DNA of 64,000 nt from Toxoplasma gondii ME49 (Eukaryota; Apicomplexa; Conoidasida; Eucoccidiorida; Sarcocystidae): contig NC_031476.1 of the NCBI RefSeq assembly GCF_000006565.2, positions 4,456,900 through 4,520,899 of the forward strand, in the 5' to 3' direction. A program made the position numbers and the translations under genes. The notes under the pieces were generated by a model. It was given only the letters and a program-made list of their open reading frames with translations, searched no databases and was not told the origin of the DNA. Position 1 is the first letter of the stretch. Each line of letters opens with the position of its first letter. Of the stretch, positions 59,728-64,000 are shown in pieces.

Positions 59728-61325
59728 GCTCGCGCCTGAGGGAGGTCCTGCGCGCCCGCTTGGCAAAGGCAGGGTGGACGGTCGGCTGTGGAGTCAAGTT
59801 TGGAGTCGACTTTCTGCTGTACTCGCGCGCGGCGGACTATGCGCATGCGCAGTAAGGTCCTTCGAGGGTGACAGAATGAAGCGGAGAACAGACTCGGTTT
59901 TGTGTGTCTCGCCGTTCACTTTGTTTTTGGTCAGACCATCGATCGAGGAGAGAGGAAGCAAGCAGCAAAACAGGGGAAGGGCGTTTGTTCTCAGTGGCAA
60001 AACATCGAAGGGGATCTCCCAGTTCTTCATTGTGTGTAGGCCGCTGAGGAAAGGTTTCCTTTGTGTATATGTCTGCATTCATACATGATTATATAGATAC
60101 TGATGTTCATAGAAAGAGAGACATTCGTATACATCATGCATGTTGGTGTCTCCCCATCCTCAGTGTTCGTGGAGAAGGCGCAAGGTCCGTAAGGGTGTCA
60201 AATGGATGATCTTTGCTTATTTCTCGATTTCGGACTGCTGCGTCTGTGTACTCTTGGGAGCATTCGTTCTGCTGTTTGTGTCGGAGCCTGTTGCGCAGGT
60301 TCGGAGTCCTCCTTCTTGCCCTTGAACCTTCTCACGACGTAGGCGAGTTCGCTGATTCGTCATCGCGTTTCTCGCTCTCCTTTCAGCCATCTCTCTGCTG
60401 CTCCCCTTCTTGTTCTTTCTCTTCTTCTTGTTCGCGTTGTTCGGCTATCCCTTCGCCCACTTGGAGGGAGATTGTGGCGGCGTCGCGGCTCCTCGCCTCT
60501 GTCTCCAAGCGGCTGCTTCTCGCGCTCCCTTCTCTCGCTTACTCCGGCTTTCCTGTCTGCTCAGAAGGCGACTCTGCTTCGTCCTCTTCACGACGGCGAG
60601 GCTCGGCAGAGACGCGCCTGGCCGCAGGCCAGCCAGACGCCTGCGTTTGTCGCTCCGAAACGCAAACTCCGTCGACAGACGACGAGAGACTGACCTCAGT
60701 CGCCCCGAGCCAGCCGTTTTCGTACGTTGATCCCTCCGAGCCGTCTCTCGCCGCTTGTGTAGCTCACAAGTCCTCCTCGGCGTTGCCTCCGTCACCGTCG
60801 TCCTCTCGCCCAGCACCGGTGTTTGCGCCAGCATCGCCTGCTTCTTCTCGCAGCTCTTCGTCTTCCTCGTCTCGAGCCTGTGAGGAGGAGGGGGACGGAC
60901 GCCTTCGCGAGCGATACACGCAAGAAGAAACGCCGTCTCGATTGGAGGTCGTCGACCTCCCTGGGGAGCCTGCGGAGAAGGCGCCGAAGCGGAAAGGTCC
61001 GCCGGAGGCTTCGGAAGCGTTTGACGCCGAGAGTGGCGGAGACGAAGGACGAAAGCAGAGGGCAGGTCGTTCGAAACGCGTAAAGTGCAAAGGGGGTCTT
61101 GCGGAGGACGACGAAACAAGGACTGGCGAGAACGCAGAGACCGCAAGCGCGAGGCGCGATGACGGTTGCGAGTCGGAGAAGGCAGATCTGCTTTTGAAAT
61201 TCACTTTGATCGAGGTTGCGACCTGGTCCCCATACAAATACCTTCGGCAGCTTCGTCAACAGAGACGAAGAGCGGGAGCGAGAAATCCAGACAGTGCATT
61301 GACGCGCGTCAACTCGGACAGTTAG
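59728..61325 (+). CDS. tRNA-splicing endonuclease catalytic subunit, SEN2 type (C-terminal part)
   Basis: This subunit cuts the 5' splice site of intron-containing pre-tRNA. My model uses exons 59728-59851, a micro-exon 60023-60033, 60164-60188 and 60467-61325, which join in phase. The catalytic domain starts with LREVLRARLAKAGWTV, then KFGVDFLLY with the expected Tyr. It continues across the junctions as YAHAHSSLLFVEKAQGP, giving the HS-x-x-L pattern around the catalytic His, and then EIVAASRLLASVSKRLLLAL with the catalytic Lys. The triad Tyr/His/Lys is thus present. A disordered insertion of about 210 residues rich in Ser, Glu and Arg precedes the final strand FTLIEVATWSPYKYLR, which resembles the TSEN2 end more than TSEN34. 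The first 28 nt of the micro-exon region are the weakest point; without the 11-nt exon the frame breaks. N-terminal exons lie upstream. UTP11 follows in tandem, 285 bases after the stop. Confidence 0.75.
60023..60033 (+). other. Proposed 11-nt micro-exon of the SEN2 gene
   Basis: CTCCCAG precedes and GTGTAGG follows the 11 bases. Its length is the remainder needed to shift phase from 2 to 1 between the flanking exons. Including it restores the catalytic His context and the downstream FVEKAQGP. Confidence 0.45.
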
Positions 61326-61610
61326 ACGAAGCCCAGCATCCATTCTTTGATTGCTCTGCCGATTCGCTATTCGGGTCGCTCTTCAATTTTTTTCCGGAGT
61401 CTGGCGAGGGAATCCTAAGCGCGTTCATCAGCATTCGGCGTTCCTCCCCCTTTCGTTCGTTTTTTGTTGTCTTCTTCGTTTTCTATCTCGTGCTCTCGGC
61501 CTTCTCTGCTTCTCCCCCCTCTCATCTGGCTCTCTCTGCGAGCTGTCGCGGACCTCGCTGTCTTGCGTCTCGGCGTTCGTCTGTCGGCCGGTCTGTCTCC
61601 GCATTGCAAG

Positions 61611-62657
61611 ATGTCGCACTCGAAGAATTTGATTAAGCGGCGCATGTACCGGGAGCGTCTGCAGGACTCTCGGCGACGTCAGAAGTACCCTTTCCTGGAG
61701 AAGAAGCAGGACTGGCGCGTTCGTTCGCGGCGGTACAAGACGCAGCAGCGCTTGATTGGACATTTAGCCGAGAAGGCTCGCACCCGGAACGCGGAGGAGT
61801 TTTCGTTTCGCATGCTGAAGGCGAAGCAAGTGGGCGGCGGAGTCGACAAGCTCCGGTCGAAGAACGCAGGACAGACGTTCCTCCTGACCCCCGAGCAAGC
61901 AGCCTTCGCGCAGAGCAGTGCCCAGATCCTCTCCAGGCGCGGCCAAGCGAAGATTCAGGAGCGGCGGAAAGGCAGACGCAAGCGCGAGGCAGAGGCCTGC
62001 AGACTCGACCAGAAGCTCGTCGACCTCAAGCGGCAGACGCTGCGAAAGCGAATCGAAAAAACGCTGACGCATGCAGCCGTGCTTGCCGGACAAGCAGACC
62101 CCCGCGGCGGACAGAGCGTCTCTCTGGAAGACTCTGACAGCGACGCAAGAGGACGCGCCCGAGCAGAAACAGAGAGCGAACTGGAAGATCAAGGTGGAGA
62201 AGAAGCAGAAAGTGAAGGAGAGGAAGAGACAGAAAGTGAAGGAGAGCAAGAGACAGAAAGTGAAGGAGAGCAAGAGACAGAAAGTGAAGAAGAAGGTCGA
62301 TGTCGATGGTTGAGCCGTCAACGAGGCGGACAGACGAAGACAGACGAAGAGGGGGATTCTTCGTCTGCTTCGGACGGGGAATCGTCTGACGCAGACTCGG
62401 CGGACTTTGGGAGCTCTGACGAAGAACCTCTCCAAAGCAGGAAGGCGGACAAAAAGAAAGCAGGTGCAAACCTGGCACCGCGAACCTGGCTAGAGAGCCT
62501 CGAGCAAGACACGCTGCATGCTCGCCGTCTCTCAAAACTCGCGGCGAAACTCCAGCTGAAATCCGACCTCGCAGGAAAAGGCAGAAGAAAACTCGTCAGC
62601 GCCGGTCACTCAGGAGCTCCCTCAGTCTACAAATGGGCAACTGAGAGAAAGAAATAA
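61611..62657 (+). CDS. UTP11: UTP11, U3 snoRNP / SSU-processome protein
   Basis: This 348-residue nucleolar protein belongs to the U3-containing processome that matures 18S rRNA. The ATG at 61611 is chosen because the family match starts there; upstream in-frame codons look like 5' UTR. Conserved blocks are the basic N terminus MSHSKNLIKRRMYRER, then PFLEKKQDWRVRSRRY, AEKARTRNAEEFSFRMLKAK and LTPEQAAFAQ, matching the UTP11 pattern LEKKKDY...Y...L..KA..KNPDEF. The C-terminal block GRRKLVSAG...YKWATERKK also fits the family end. Between them lies an acidic insertion of about 130 residues with a 24-base repeat (62208-62295) encoding ETESEGEQ units, then a second Asp/Ser/Glu patch. There are no introns. 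It lies in tandem after SEN2. Known UTP11 proteins are shorter in the middle, so the acidic insertion is lineage-specific or at least unusual. Confidence 0.88.
   Translation: MSHSKNLIKRRMYRERLQDSRRRQKYPFLEKKQDWRVRSRRYKTQQRLIGHLAEKARTRNAEEFSFRMLKAKQVGGGVDKLRSKNAGQTFLLTPEQAAFAQSSAQILSRRGQAKIQERRKGRRKREAEACRLDQKLVDLKRQTLRKRIEKTLTHAAVLAGQADPRGGQSVSLEDSDSDARGRARAETESELEDQGGEEAESEGEEETESEGEQETESEGEQETESEEEGRCRWLSRQRGGQTKTDEEGDSSSASDGESSDADSADFGSSDEEPLQSRKADKKKAGANLAPRTWLESLEQDTLHARRLSKLAAKLQLKSDLAGKGRRKLVSAGHSGAPSVYKWATERKK
62208..62295 (+). repeat. 24-bp coding repeat in UTP11, about 3.5 copies
   Basis: Units of the form GAAAGTGAAGGAGAGCAAGA plus GACA repeat with few changes and encode ESEGEQET. 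The reading frame is kept because the unit is a multiple of three. Confidence 0.92.
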
Positions 62658-62710
62658 TCGACCAGAATCACCTGCCTACTCGTCGGGATAGGCACGGGTT
62701 CTTTTTTTAG

Positions 62711-62751
<41 letters not shown>

Positions 62752-62752
62752 G
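62711..62752. repeat. (CT)n-(TA)n compound microsatellite
   Basis: About 25 bases of CT steps pass directly into TA steps, 54 bases after the UTP11 stop. Confidence 0.93.
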
Positions 62753-62829
62753 GTTGATAGACAAAAATGCAGATATAGCTATAGATATATCTAGGTACGC
62801 ATGTGTGTGCAGTGCATACTCACATATAC

Positions 62830-62857
62830 GTATATATATATATATATATATGTATAT
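62830..62857. repeat. (TA)n microsatellite
   Basis: A short TA run in intergenic sequence. Confidence 0.9.
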
Positions 62858-63690
62858 AAAGCATGCATCTTTTTGAGATAAATTGTTATACACACTGGGT
62901 TCTCACTGCATCTCCCGCGAATATCATGGAGGCGTAAAAAGGAGGAAGAGGGGAAACCGTGCTCTAGCGAAAGCCGTAAGAGCAGGGATGTGTAGGAGAT
63001 GGGTGCCGCAGCTCTCAGTTTCTGTTTTCAAGCCATGCTCCAGGGGTGTCAACTTTCATTCTTCCAGAGAAACTGCTTGTGCATCTTTGCGTTTTTGCGC
63101 CAAGTCGACTTCGCGCGACCTGGACGCGCTCCCTTCTCTGTCGGGAAGCGATCTCGATGTCTCCAGCTAACAGTTACTTGCAACGAGACCCATCCAAGAA
63201 AGCCTGATAAACGTTTAGCGTCAGTCGCCGCCATTTGGCAACACAAGGCAGCGTTTCTCGCGGTCTCGCACCGCGTCCGCGATTCGGTCCTTCAGCGCCC
63301 AAATGAACGGCCGAGACTTCACCGACTCTGAGCTGACTTCGGTGGCGCGTGCAGCGTACTCGTGCCAGTCCTCTGAGAGACGATGTCTGCGATTGCATGC
63401 GTTTCTTTCGCGCTTCTCCGTGTATACGGCTGCTACGCTCCCTGAAATGCGTTCATCTGCTCCCTTCGCTCTAGCGCCTGTGTATGTGACTTCTCTTTCT
63501 CTGCGCGCCTGGCGGCAGGCAAAAAAAAGTCCGAAATGGGCGCCTCTGCTGAGTGGAAACAGCGCAGACCGGAAATCGAAGGGAGTCTTCACAGCGGAAA
63601 AAAAGAAACTGCCTCTGCAGAAGACGACGCCCAACACAACCGCACATCAACATAAAAGAAGAGGGCTGTGAACAGGGATATCCTATTATG

Positions 63691-63692
<2 letters not shown>

Positions 63693-63730
<38 letters not shown>
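63693..63730. repeat. (TA)n microsatellite
   Basis: An uninterrupted TA run of about 38 bases, followed by more loosely TA-rich sequence. Confidence 0.92.
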
Positions 63731-63731
<1 letters not shown>

Positions 63732-63890
63732 TATGTATATGTATCTTGACTATTATATATGTTATTAAATGCATATATAATCTAGGAGGATATCCACATA
63801 TTTGCGTCTACAGATCGACACCGATATGCATCCGCTTCTCTCTGGCTTTTGATTATATGTATTGCACAGGAAGACATCTGTATATTGCAA

Positions 63891-63894
63891 AGCA

Positions 63895-63930
<36 letters not shown>
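63891..63930. repeat. (TA)n microsatellite
   Basis: A TA run of about 40 bases with one ACATA interruption, near the window end. Confidence 0.9.
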
Positions 63931-63933
<3 letters not shown>

Positions 63934-64000
63934 GGTATTGGTAAACCGGCACTGATACGCGTCAGTTTCGTTTTCTTAAATTGGTGTAAGTGTCAGTTGA

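Larger units (their letters stand above)
62658..64000. other. Downstream of UTP11; microsatellites, no gene seen
   Basis: This holds (CT)n-(TA)n at 62711-62752 and further TA tracts at 62830-62857, 63693-63730 and 63891-63930. The open frames (62999-63331 plus, 63221-63637 minus and others) overlap antisense and lack motifs. Confidence 0.55.

Noticed and set aside
60213..60466. In-frame extension of the last SEN2 exon upstream
   Set aside because: It encodes Leu/Ser-rich residues from the intron's pyrimidine tract; the acceptor at 60465-60466 gives the conserved EIVAASRLL in phase.

Overview
The window looks like nuclear DNA of a coccidian apicomplexan, most like Toxoplasma gondii or a close sarcocystid (Hammondia, Neospora). 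The reasons are moderately GC-rich exons, many short to mid-size introns with pyrimidine-rich 3' ends, Ser/Ala/Arg/Glu-rich insertions inside conserved domains, frequent TGCATGC words between genes, (TA)n microsatellites outside exons, and an apicoplast-style leader on a haem-pathway enzyme. The species is inferred from style and not proven.

I support eight genes. From left to right they are: (1) a secreted Cys-rich repeat protein (+, 833-1862), broken by a 20-N assembly gap; (2) an unrecognised protein of about 2270 aa in nine phase-consistent exons (-, 14760-3416); (3) an alpha/beta-hydrolase with a C-terminal ubiquitin-interacting motif (+, 20746-30886, 11 exons); (4) NPL4, the CDC48/p97 cofactor, in 10 exons (-, 39177-33538), which appears to lack its zinc fingers; (5) a three-FKBP-domain/TPR immunophilin of about 1301 aa (+, 45037-53665, 11 exons, one apparent GC-AG intron); (6) single-exon hydroxymethylbilane synthase with an apicoplast-type leader (-, 57409-55220); (7) the SEN2-type catalytic subunit of tRNA-splicing endonuclease (+, conserved part 59728-61325, with a proposed 11-nt micro-exon); (8) the SSU-processome factor UTP11 (+, 61611-62657). 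I derived intron borders by eye from GT/GC-AG sites, checked that the reading phase carries through, and compared with family motifs. No transcript was available.

Genes 2/3, 4/5 and 6/7 are divergent pairs. Genes 3/4 and 5/6 are convergent, and 7/8 are in tandem. The 6-kb space between genes 2 and 3 holds a 20-copy, 78-bp minisatellite that stays open in several frames but shows no codon-position bias. Other intergenic spaces hold (TA)n, (CT)n and (GA)n tracts and no convincing genes.

Two themes recur. Ubiquitin and Hsp90/CDC48-type proteostasis is represented by NPL4, the UIM hydrolase and the FKBP-TPR protein. RNA maturation is represented by SEN2 and UTP11. Clustering of this kind need not be functional in this lineage. 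I saw no mobile element, CRISPR array, tRNA or rRNA gene that I could support.
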